DNA of 64,000 nt, taken from NCBI GenBank assembly GCA_905221605.1, contig CAJNDS010001180.1, positions 186,001 to 250,000 of the forward strand, in the 5' to 3' direction. This DNA is from Symbiodinium natans (Eukaryota; Sar; Dinophyceae; Suessiales; Symbiodiniaceae). The position numbers were made by a program, and so were the translations under genes. A model generated the notes under the pieces. That model ran no database searches. It saw only the letters and a program-made list of their open reading frames with translations, and was not told the origin of the DNA. Positions 12,301 to 20,300 of this stretch are shown one piece after another; positions within the stretch are counted from its first letter, which is position 1; every line of letters starts with the position of its first letter.

Positions 12301-15300
12301 TTAGGGAGCTTTAGGTAAATTGAACCTATGGACCTAAAAGGGGTTTAAGTAAATTGAAGAAATATGAAAGGAGAAAGAGTTCAGGACAAACCAAAAAAGA
12401 AACCAACTTCACTGGCGCAGTTAGCGCAGCTCTAAAATTTAGGGTTTAGGGTTTAGGGTTTAGGGTTTAGGGTTTAGGGTTTAGGGTTTAGGGTTTAGGG
12501 TTTAGGGTTTAGGGTTTAGGGTTTAGGGTTTAGGGTTCAGGGTTCAGGGTTTAGGGTTTAGGGTTTAGGGTCCCCCCCTCGCTGAGTTGCCGTGCACGGC
12601 TTGCCTTGCGAAGGGCCCCAAATGTCTTTCAGAAAGATGCCGAAAGGCCGAGGGAATTTTGAATTCTGCTTGCAGACACCCCCAAAGACCTCTGAACATT
12701 TCTAAACCCATAAACCCCTAAACCCTAAGCCCCTAATCACCCCTCGACCCTGAACATCCCTAAACCAAACCCTAAACGTCCCTGGCATCCCTAAACCCTT
12801 AACAAACAAACCCTAAACCCTAAACCCTAAACCCTTAACCAAATCCCAAACCCACGACAGGTGTCGGGCGGGCAGAAGCAGCGCTTGTCGGTCGCCCGCG
12901 CCATCCTCCTGAAGCCCAGGCGCGAGCGCTCCCGACCATGGAGTTACATGGGCCACCACTTTTCCGACTCAGGGGCCTTGGGGTTTAGGGTGTAGGGTTT
13001 AGGGTTTAGGGTCAATAGGCTTAAGGGGTAGTGGGGTTTAGGGTTCATAGGGGTGTGGGCCGGAGCCAATCCGTCCTGGGCTGAACCATCGGTTTTTAGG
13101 CCCCTGGCCTCCATGGGCCCTCCATAGGAATCTCATGTTGCAGATGCAGCGTTTAGGGTTTAGAGTTTAGGGTTTAGGGTTTAGGGTTTCGGGTGTCACT
13201 TGAGAGTTGGGGGGGGGTGGGGGGGGTGGGGGTGGCACACTCGAAAAGCGAATTTTCATGATGCAGGATGCTGTTTCTGGTGTAACTGTTTAGGAGCATC
13301 ATCACAGTACCCACCAACAACAAGACTAATCAGCAACAATACTAGTCAAAAATAGTGTTAATTTAAATCAATAGTAAGCTTATTCAATATGATTACCGTA
13401 AGCAGAAATACATGTTATGGGCCTTTGCTGGTCAATAGGGATATGAAACAGGGTTTATATTGCCCTTATTGGTGAGTGTAAATAAGGTTCCTTTTTAATA
13501 TTGGTGAGTGTATATACTTTTGGGGATACAAGAAATATAAACCCTACTTCATATCTTCGGGGCCTTGCCCGAAAAACGAGGATCCTCGTCCTGGACGAAG
13601 CCACCAGCGCCCTGGATGCTGAAAGCGAGTCCATCGTCCAAGAGGCCCCCGAAAAGACTGTTTAGGGTTTAGGGTCTAGGGTTTAGGGATTAGGGTTTAG
13701 GGTTTAGGGTTTGGGGCTGCAACTTCTGCAAAGAGATACAACTTCGCAAAAGGGGGGGGGGGGGGGGGGGGGGGGGGAGGGGCCAAATAGGGGTACCTAT
13801 TTTCGGGTTCCTGAAAGACGGGCTCGAAGATGTTGGGGTATGTAAGGGGGTCCCTTTTTTTTGGCAAGCGCCCTTCGTGCTGCAGCGATAGTTTCCCGCA
13901 CCCATCGTGGGCCCGAGAACAGGCCGTCCAGGAAAGCCACACCAACCATAGGGCCCTGTGGTGAAACTGGTTGGCTACATACTCTTCACGCGGAACCGCG
14001 ATGTCGGAAGTTGAGATAGTTGCACGACCTGTTCATCGCATGATAGGCATGGGTCGAAACCACCAAGCATAACATGATGGAAGGCACGGCATCTGCGACT
14101 CCATCGTTTTGAGCACTGGTATAACAAAAAAACCTTCCTGATGCGACACAGCTTGCATTCGTCACGCCACAGAACGTCCCTAGGCCCCACACTCGTATAC
14201 TAAGCCCTAAGGGCTAAGCAGGTGGCCAAAACCCTGTGGGGTCTAGAGTCTCACATGTCCGCAAGCTGTCTATATTTGCTGGAAGGTCGCACGGATTACC
14301 GCCCCCAATCTATGAGCCACAAAACATGAGTTGAGGGTTGAGGCTTGAGGGTATACAAATCCGGAGAGTTGGTCAGAGACGTTTCGCAAACATCGCATTC
14401 TTCAACCTGCTGTGGGCGGAGGCTCTCGATCGGTTGGTGGCAAGTAGCGGCAGCAGTGTCATGGCGCTTTGGCTCTGATTGGGCTTGGTAGAGTTTGGGG
14501 GGACATGTGTGGAGGGCCAAGGTTGACAAGACTATCAGAGGAGGGTGCCACACACCCCCATGCTCTACTCTTCCCTCAGAGGATACTTCGTGTTTCAAAG
14601 GGGACCTGATCCTTCAAGTTGCCAAGTCTCAAGCCCGCAGTAGACCAGAGAAGGCCTTGCTTTGTATTTTACTTGGCTCGGGCCACAAAATCCAAGTGAT
14701 TCCACCCTGCACCCTCACATTGTCTTCCGAGGTGATCGCCCACCGCTTGTCCACAGTTCGGAATGCTGCAGCTTTGTCGAAGTGACAGCGGAGGGGTCAA
14801 GGGAGCCCTTAGGGATCTGGCGATACACTTTGAGGTTACTGGAACCCCTTAGGGCCTTAGGGTGAGGTGGGGGACACCATGCTGAAAACTTCTGAGGGCC
14901 TGAGGGTACTGACCTCAAGATCCCCCCAGATGCCAAAAAAGGTGCTTGCCCTGAGGAACCTCTTACAACCGAAACAAGGGTCGAGGCCAGTCAACCCTAA
15001 TACGGAGGAATTTTCTCCCGCCCTGAAGAAGCGGAAGAAGAAGAAGAAGGGACGGCAAAAAATCCTAACAGACGGACAGAGCTTGAAAGGCTTGCCTGCC
15101 CTTATCAACCGACCGCGTTATCAGAGCTTAATGTTCGGGATGCAAGAGCCGAAACCCTAAACCCTAAACCCTAAACCCCCAAATCCGACAGCGAGTTGAC
15201 ATCTCGGTGCAAGGATGAGATCATCTGCCTTCGGGAAGGCCTCCAGCAGACTTGACCTCTTGGGATCGCTAGGGCAGGGTTTAGGGTTTAGGGTTTAGGG

Positions 15301-15490
15301 TTTATGCAGGTTTCATGGGGCATGCGCAGATTTCAGGTTCGAGCATACAGGCATGCAGGTTCTTGTTTGTGACATGAATGCTTTTCAAAGCTGACGTCCT
15401 CTCCCGACCTTCGCTTGGCACTTGTCCCAAAATTTGCCGCAGGCCACGTTGTGGAGCGAGGGTCCTCAAAAGAGCTCATGGAGTTGAGAG
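3683..15490 (+). CDS. ABC transporter (ABCB-like) nucleotide-binding domain, ~11 exons, partial
   Basis: This encodes the ATP-binding domain of an ABC exporter. Exons in order: ~3683-3794 (LHELSMELQPGKTT, Walker A GASGSGKST); 3915-4010 (FRYYDPMAGTILIDG); 5246-5309 (Q-loop VAQEPVLFNTSVRQNLLL); 5883-5944 (EEQVIEAAKAACAHD); 6144-6203 (GGYDTNVGDRGGQ); 12861-12919 (signature VSGGQKQRLSVARAILLKP); 13581-13644 (Walker B and D-loop ILVLDEATSALDAESES); 14422-~14455 (ALDRLVAS); ~14732-14767 (H-loop VIAHRLSTVRNA); 15214-15238 (DEIICLREG); 15443-15490 (HVVERGSSKELMEL). Joined, these give every nucleotide-binding-domain motif in the family order. The short RTT segment before the H-loop and all transmembrane exons were not found. 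At least seven junctions are GC-AG introns; intron 5 is 6.7 kb. The motif order is strong evidence for the family; substrate and membrane are unknown. Confidence 0.88.
4320..4500. repeat. Telomere-like repeats with TATG microsatellite in ABC intron 2
   Basis: Short TTTAGGG-type units (4318-4350), then (GTAT)n at about 4350-4390, then CCCTAAA-type units in the opposite orientation at 4440-4500. They end directly against the spliced-leader sequence that follows. Confidence 0.7.
4501..4522 (+). other. Dinoflagellate spliced leader (DinoSL) relic, perfect 22-nt match
   Basis: These 22 nt start ACCGTAGCCATTTTGG and end CTCAAG, identical to the published DinoSL consensus that is trans-spliced to dinoflagellate mRNAs. 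An SL RNA gene would have a 5' splice site (GT) right after CTCAAG. Here the next bases are CAATCT, so this is not an SL donor gene. It is best read as an SL captured from a mature mRNA, the known result of cDNA reintegration in these algae. Confidence 0.92.
4523..5169 (+). pseudogene. Probable SL-tagged retrocopy of an mRNA, nested in an ABC intron
   Basis: The stretch begins at the spliced leader and ends in an A9 run (5161-5169), the two ends expected of a reintegrated mRNA. It lies wholly inside the ABC intron 4011-5245, on the same strand. Coding-like segments can be read in the plus strand but change frame: ADAARREEAATQVADL at about 4640-4700, then SAAGTLLAPPPKPDKALAEA from about 4790. 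No frame runs through, so it looks decayed. The protein is not recognised; it is rich in Ala and Pro with a possible short helix. No target-site duplication was found. An independent nested gene with introns is the alternative. Confidence 0.55.
5813..6040. repeat. Telomere-like repeats of both orientations flanking ABC exon 4
   Basis: CCCTAAA units at 5813-5875 lie just before the exon at 5883-5944, and TTTAGGG/TTGAGGG units at 5960-6035 lie just after it. Exon 3 also passes straight into GCTAGGGTTTAGGG at 5310, so the intron begins with repeat. Confidence 0.8.
6605..6800. repeat. Inverted repeat with oligo(A)/oligo(T) arms
   Basis: The left arm (about 6605-6678) is CCAAAA/CCAAAAAAA-rich; the right arm (about 6728-6795) is the imperfect complement, TTTTGGTTTTTTGG-rich. 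The spacer of about 50 bp contains a second small pairing, TTTCTGGAACT with AGTTCCGGAAA. The whole could fold into a long imperfect hairpin. The apparent Lys/Pro-rich then Phe/Trp-rich open frame across it only reflects the arms. Confidence 0.7.
6880..7860. repeat. AT-rich ~242-bp tandem duplication
   Basis: TTGGTTGAGTATGGTCC starts at about 7385 and again at 7627, and the following 200 bp match closely, including AAGGTATTTCAGTGGACTT at about 7518 and 7754. A shorter diverged piece (CTAAATTCGCATAGA) lies at about 6975. The block is much more AT-rich than its flanks. No coding signal was seen. Confidence 0.75.
8183..8310. repeat. Dispersed repeat, copy 1
   Basis: It shares ATATGAA.CA.GGTTTATATTG, TTATTGGTGAGTG, ATAAGGTTCCTT, GGTGAGTGTATA and TACAAGAAATATA with 13440-13550, in the same order and strand. 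The ends are unclear. Flanks are AT microsatellite and telomere-like repeat. Confidence 0.65.
8511..8592. repeat. (TTTAGGG)n array
   Basis: About eleven near-perfect TTTAGGG units in a row. Confidence 0.95.
8906..9290. repeat. Diverged tandem duplication of ~110 bp, period ~271 bp
   Basis: GGGGGGTCGGAGTT(C/T)GAGGC, ATTTTGCCTTTAAAAT and AAAAGGTCGCGG occur in order at about 8908-9020 and again at 9179-9285. Minus-strand frames in both copies give the similar peptides FDFKGKIIF and MNFKGKIVFGD, but the frames are rich in poly-Phe/Pro runs and are probably not a gene. Confidence 0.65.
9397..11610. repeat. Satellite of 80-bp units built from telomere-like CCCTAAAC segments, ~27 copies
   Basis: The repeated phrase TAAACACAGGCCCTGAGG...TTGAAACCCTAAACGCTGGG recurs every 80 bp (for example at 9661 and 9741). 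Each unit contains three AAACCCTAAAC cores separated by GCCCTGAGGCC or GCTGGGCCCTG. So the array is a higher-order repeat that apparently arose from CCCTAAA repeat. Copies at 10,500-10,800 are damaged and of irregular length. The long minus-strand frame at 10,666-11,016 is a repeat artefact. Confidence 0.93.
11611..12240. repeat. 21-bp repeat array with an inverted block and a 217-bp duplication
   Basis: The unit is TTGGGCCTTGCCCACGAATA, directly repeated at about 11,686-11,800, 11,898-12,068 and 12,155-12,238. Between 12,076 and 12,146 the unit is inverted (ATTCGTGGGCAAGGCCCAAA, three to four copies), giving hairpin potential with both flanks. The stretch from 11,611 is repeated from 11,828 (offset 217 bp). 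All six frames stay open because the 21-bp period is a multiple of three; they encode simple repeats and are not genes. Confidence 0.93.
12268..12570. repeat. (TTTAGGG)n arrays
   Basis: Perfect or near-perfect units at 12,268-12,306 and 12,438-12,570. They lie before the signature-motif exon of the ABC gene. Confidence 0.93.
13440..13550. repeat. Dispersed repeat, copy 2
   Basis: Matches 8183-8310 in the same order and strand (TTATTGGTGAGTGTA, ATAAGGTTCCTTTTTAATA, TACAAGAAATATAAA). It sits in the intron just before the Walker B exon. Confidence 0.65.
13750..13860. repeat. Poly(G) tract with GGGGTACC-TATTTTCGGG flank
   Basis: A run of about 37 bases that is nearly all G, followed by AATAGGGGTACCTATTTTCG. 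Similar G-rich or GGGGTACC flanks occur near 5700-5780, 15,720-15,850, 23,240-23,330 and 51,525-51,580, so it may be the edge of a dispersed element. Confidence 0.5.
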
Positions 15491-16500
15491 GCGCGGGGAG
15501 CATCACGCCACGAAGCCGTCCCAAAGCCTGCACTCCGAGCCGTGAAGCTCGAATACGTATACTGCAAGAGCCAGGGGCGAAGTGGCGCAGCCGTAAGTCC
15601 AGAGAAGACTTTAAAACAATACCAGCTTACTAAACTTTCCCCACAGGAACAAGGCCCTGTCCACAGCTGATCTCAAGATTGCGCTGACTTGACACTACAC
15701 CCCCTACTCGAGAACATCACATAATCCTTGCAAAATATGGGCGGCGGTACCCCCTTATTGTACCTCTAGCAAAATCGGATTCCCCTTAAAACGCAAGCCT
15801 CCAAAAGAGTAACCGGATTGTCGGGAACCGCCCCCCCCCCCCGGCCCCTCAACCCCCATAAAAAGCGTGTGGGATTGCAGTTGCCGGGCCGCGCCCATGC
15901 TTTGGACAGCATGTTTGGCATGAACTTGCGTCTGACAGGCTACTACTACACCCTTGTCGAGAAGCAAGCCGCCCCTTGGACCTAGACTTGGGGGGGGGGG
16001 GGGGGGGGGGGGCCTAATTCTAGCAAGCTTGGCTGCCATGCCCCAGCAACTTCCGAGATATGGAACAGGAAGAAGCACTGATACTGTAAGACTGTAAGCA
16101 TATCAAGACATACCTTGCAACGCACGATGCGCCTGCAAAATCAGGTGACCTTGGATGACATTGGGGGTGCCAACGCTGAGATAGATCGGTCTCTGAAATC
16201 CAGAAGCAAAATCACGGATTCCGATGCTAATGTACAGGAGCGTGCAGCCACGGAGAAATCATCCTGACCGAGGCAAACAATCGCCCGCCCGTCTGCGTTT
16301 CTAAATCCCCCTTCTACTGGCCATCCTTTTCTGCAGGATCCCATTGAATAGGTCGAAAGACAAGGCTTCCCCGATTCCTTCAACGATTCGCTTTGCCTGT
16401 TCATCTCTAGCTGTCTCAAGGGAAACTTCAGGGGGAACCAGCTTTCCATTGAGTGATCCGGTGAGTTGTGGCTGTGTGACCGCCGGAACGACGCAGGCAT
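15491..16500. other. No confident gene; poly(G) at 15,990-16,012
   Basis: The ABC reading frame after MELRG is lost at a probable GC donor (15,491), and no C-terminal exon was recognised. A poly(C) run lies at 15,831-15,842 and a poly(G) run at 15,990-16,012. The segment around 15,640 has a good acceptor (TTTCCCCACAG before GAACAAGG), but its protein is not recognised. Confidence 0.35.
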
Positions 16501-16559
16501 CAGGCGGGCCATGGTTGAGAACTCACATGGCAAGAGTACTTAGCATACGTATTGTTGTG

Positions 16560-17132
16560 TTGTTTTATCGACTTCGCAGATTCGCCGCCTTCCTCGCCGC
16601 AAGAAAAGGCTGGCTCAAAGTCTCAGGCGAAGTCGCCGCAGGCGTCCAAAGTCCGCCCCCCCATGGAGTCAGTTCTGGAGGTGTTCCGCCAAGCGGACCT
16701 GGAGGAGATTCCAAAGCGAAGGGTCCTTCAGATCCTTCAGACGTCAGAGCCTTTCATCATCTTTCAGCTGTGCAGATATCACTCTTGCAAATGAACTTCC
16801 AAAAGGAAGGAGAGTTCTGCAAAAAGAGATGGAAAAGATTGAAATCCAGCGATCCGAGGTTGGGAGCGGAGCGCATGGAGACCTTTGAGCTGCTGCTGGA
16901 AGCTTACAGGGCAAGCAAGCCCGATCTCTCCAGCGGCAACGTCCAGATGTCGCCGTTTCTCACCTGGCTTCAGACAAGCCCCTCACAGGCCTCACAGGCA
17001 CCGAAGGAGCACGGCTTGAAAAGATGCGGCTCTTCTCAAGAAGCCTTGTGCCTCACACGCTCAATTTGGCACAGCAGGACTGTGGGGATGAAGAGCAGAG
17101 GGTCGTGGATGCCTTGGCACACCGCGGCGTGA
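16560..17132 (+). CDS. Unrecognised exon(s), hypothetical protein
   Basis: Two coding-like segments lie on the plus strand. The first (about 16,565-16,750) reads SPPSSPQEKAGSKSQAKSPQ and then MESVLEVFRQADLEEIPKRR. The second (about 16,790-17,130) includes GAERMETFELLLEAYRASKP. They are in different frames, so an intron (GT at about 16,742, TTTCAG at about 16,768) or a frameshift separates them. The first segment has a Ser/Pro/Lys linker and then a helix with a faint EF-hand-like spacing; no calcium loop is visible. It lies between the ABC gene and the next gene on the same strand. Confidence 0.4.
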   Translation: MFYRLRRFAAFLAARKGWLKVSGEVAAGVQSPPPHGVSSGGVPPSGPGGDSKAKGPSDPSDVRAFHHLSAVQISLLQMNFQKEGEFCKKRWKRLKSSDPRLGAERMETFELLLEAYRASKPDLSSGNVQMSPFLTWLQTSPSQASQAPKEHGLKRCGSSQEALCLTRSIWHSRTVGMKSRGSWMPWHTAA

Positions 17133-17328
17133 CGCTACGGAGCCCCTAAGATGCTGTTTGACATGTCGTTACATTGCACTTGAACGATCATTGCCGAACT
17201 TGGTAGGATCTGCTAGAGGGCACATCGCCTGACAGTTTTAGTAAGTGGAACTGAACCTGGTGGGACTCTTCATTTCACATCTGACCCCCTGGGCAATTCC
17301 AAATCCCCAAAATCCGATTCTCCTCCAG

Positions 17329-20300
17329 GCTTGCTGGGATTCATGCGGCGCTTGCAGGAGGTGATGCCTCATTACGACATGGACTCCACAAGGACTGCCC
17401 AACATTCTAGGGTGGGGGGCACCTTGGGCGGCGGGGGGGGGGGGGGGGAGTGATGTTCGTGCGGGAATGTCATGCCCGTTCCTGCGAATAACTTTGTTTA
17501 AATCTGCTTAGCTTCATTTTGGCGTCTACCGAGTTTATGAAAAGCCTCAGTCTTTGGGCTGCAACAGGACGGCCGATGTCGTATGGCAGGCCTTGAGCCG
17601 GCAATCAGTTTGATCATGCTGCTGAGGGTACCATGCAGCATTGCATTGCGGGTTTGAGGTAATCATCCCAGAAACGGCAGAAAGGGGGTGTGCATATGCG
17701 GAGCTCCTTCAACGTGGTGCCGCTTGGCAGATTCGCAGAAGTGCAGGCGATCAAAGCGTCTCCAAACGGCTAGCTGCTCAGGAGAAGCGTCTGCCAGACA
17801 AGATGGTGTCGCACAACTGGGGCAATCTTTTTTCCCACTTGATGGCCGCTTTGTTTGCTGATGCAGCTGGCAAGAGCAGCTTCCGAACAATCTTGGCATG
17901 GATGCGGCTGGGAGCCAGAGGCATCGAAGCCTTGAACCAGCAGCTGCGGGGTTTAAGGTTTAGGGTTTAGGGTTACAGTTGAACTCCACTCCCTGGCAGT
18001 CCCTCACTATGGCTGCTGCTTGAGGGTTCATGGCTAGTTCTCTGATTCCGAAGTCGCTCAAGTCTTTCACTGGAAAGCCTAAAGGCCTTAAGCCCCTTCT
18101 ACGTCCTAGGTCCTAAACCTTAAAATCAACCTTGCCTTTCAAACCCCAAAGCCCTTGGGTTTAGGGTTTAGGGTTTAGGGTTAGGGTTTAGGGTTTAGGG
18201 TTTAGGGTTTAGGGTTTAGGGTTTAGGGTTTAGGGTTTGAATCCCTCAGTCCTGGGACAGGTTGGGACCTCATTGAGGCGCAGCTCAGCGATGCGGGACA
18301 GCTGGACAGCACCCGTTGGCTCTGCATCTTCGCGGTGAACCAGCACCTAAGATGAGCCATAAGGTTTTGAGGGTTTAGGGTTTAGGGTTATAAGGTTTAG
18401 GGTTACCGGGTTACCCTCCTCACTGTTGAGTTGGTTTAGGGTTTAGGGTTATAAGGTTTAGGGTTATAAGGTTTAGGGTTACCGGGTTGCTCTCCTCACT
18501 GTTGAGTTGTTCTTCCTTTTCGGAGGTTTTTGCCTGAGCCTTCAGCTCCACTTCCTGGAACATTGCTGTCACGCGAGCCTCGCATTGTGAACCACACACA
18601 TGTGAAGACTTTAACCCTAAAGCGTAAACCTGCGAAGTGTCATGTTGGGTGCAGCAAAGACGAAGGGAGTGTTTGCAGTTGGTATACAAGGCAATTGGTT
18701 GTCGTCTTCTGATGAACCGCAAGCGCCTGGACCCTAAACCCTGAACGTCAGCAAACCCACCACGAACAACAGGGGGCGGAGGGAAGCCCTAAAAACCCGC
18801 ACCTCAACCCTGAAGCCTTAACTCTACTAACTTTACGCCCACAATGGAGCATGGAGAGCAGGGTGACAACCCCAAACCCTACCGGTTAACCCCAAACCCA
18901 CCATGAACCACAGACCAATGAACCACAGGGGGCGGTGGGGGGGGGGGGTTGTTTTCCACATCATTCCCTCCTCTAAACCGAGGTGTCTAAGTGCCCTTTC
19001 TAAGCTTCCTGAAGTTGCCACTTGAATTAGGGTTTAGGGTTTAGGGTTTGAAGTTTGGGGGTTAGGTTAAGGCTTCGGTTCAGTATAAGGTTTGGGGGTT
19101 TGGGGATTTTGGGCGGTTCTGGGTGCCGCCGGGGACAAACCCAAAACCAGGTAGTGCAGAAAAGCCGTGAAGGGCCCGAGAGACCGGGAAACTTACTGTT
19201 GGTTCGCAGGGAATGAGGGAATTAGGACCCTACATATATCCTTTAAGGGATTATCATAGGGTACCTTCTTTCGCCATTCCCTATTAACCAACAGTAACCA
19301 ACAGTACCCTCGAGTCCAGGCACGTATCCATCTGTGATAAGACCTGGGGTGGCACAAATGCTCTGGGCACGCCCTACAAGCCATGCAGCTGCGGAAAGGA
19401 GAGGGGAGCTTAGGGTTTAGGAACTAAACCCTAAATCCTAAACCCCAAACCCTAAACGGGTTCAGGGTTGAGGGTTAAGGCTTGAATGGGTTTAGGGTTT
19501 AGGGTCTTCCCGCTGTCCATGCTCCCTACACAAATTTGTATTTGAGCTCCCAAAAAGCCTGTACAAATTCGCGCGTAGACTTTACATGAGTGCTTTTCCC
19601 GTCATGGCGATTGCAGTTCCTCAGCTGGTTGGTACGTCTGGAGCTTCACCATTTGTTGCAACAGAAAATTGCTGTTCCCTGTGGCTACTCCGGGACAGCT
19701 CCGGGGGGTTTACATCGTTGGGTACTGCTTGATACGTTTGTGTGTATATGTTTTATGTATTTGATATAGCTGGATATAATATAATATATATATATGTATA
19801 TGTATATATATACATATATATATATACATATATATATACATATATATATATATACATATATATATACATATATATATATGGTATACATACATACATGCAT
19901 ACATACATACATGTATACATGTATGTATGCATGTATGCATGTATGTCTGTATGTATGTACGCATGAATGGATGTATGTATGTGTGTCTGTATGTATGTGT
20001 GTATATACATATATTCTATAAATAGTAGTATTGCCTTTCATCATAAGTCTGCTGGCCTTCGCTACTCGGTCGTCTGATGGTGTTGACGGCCCATGCTGGA
20101 AGCTGTGACACACAGCGGTCGAAGAATACTTCGTAACCTTGCAAAGACCCCCATAAGGGAGCTGCACGCCTCCACCCTGAGGAGAAGATCCATTCAGGGG
20201 CACGTTGCGAGATGAACAAGTTCGATGACACCCTGCAGAATTTAGGCCTTGGGGCGCTTGGGGGGTGGGGATCTGTGAGTCTGTTGGTGAAGACGCCAGA

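Larger units (their letters stand above)
6204..12860 (+). other. ABC intron 5, 6.7 kb, made of repeats
   Basis: The intron starts GCCACG after the exon ending GGTGGCCAG and ends ACGACAG before GTGTCGGGC. It holds AT microsatellites (6340-6405, 8135-8175, 8318-8405), the oligo(A)/oligo(T) inverted repeat, a 242-bp tandem duplication, a ~270-bp duplication (8906-9290), the 80-bp satellite, the 21-bp array and several telomere-like blocks. No protein-coding signal was found. Coding frames on either side join in phase, which supports its being one intron. Confidence 0.7.

Noticed and set aside
13690-13945. Pro-rich minus-strand frames
   Set aside because: They are generated by the poly(G) tract and the flanking telomere-like repeat.
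19685-20203. 172-codon minus-strand frame rich in Tyr, Ile and His
   Set aside because: It is a translation of TA/TATG microsatellite.
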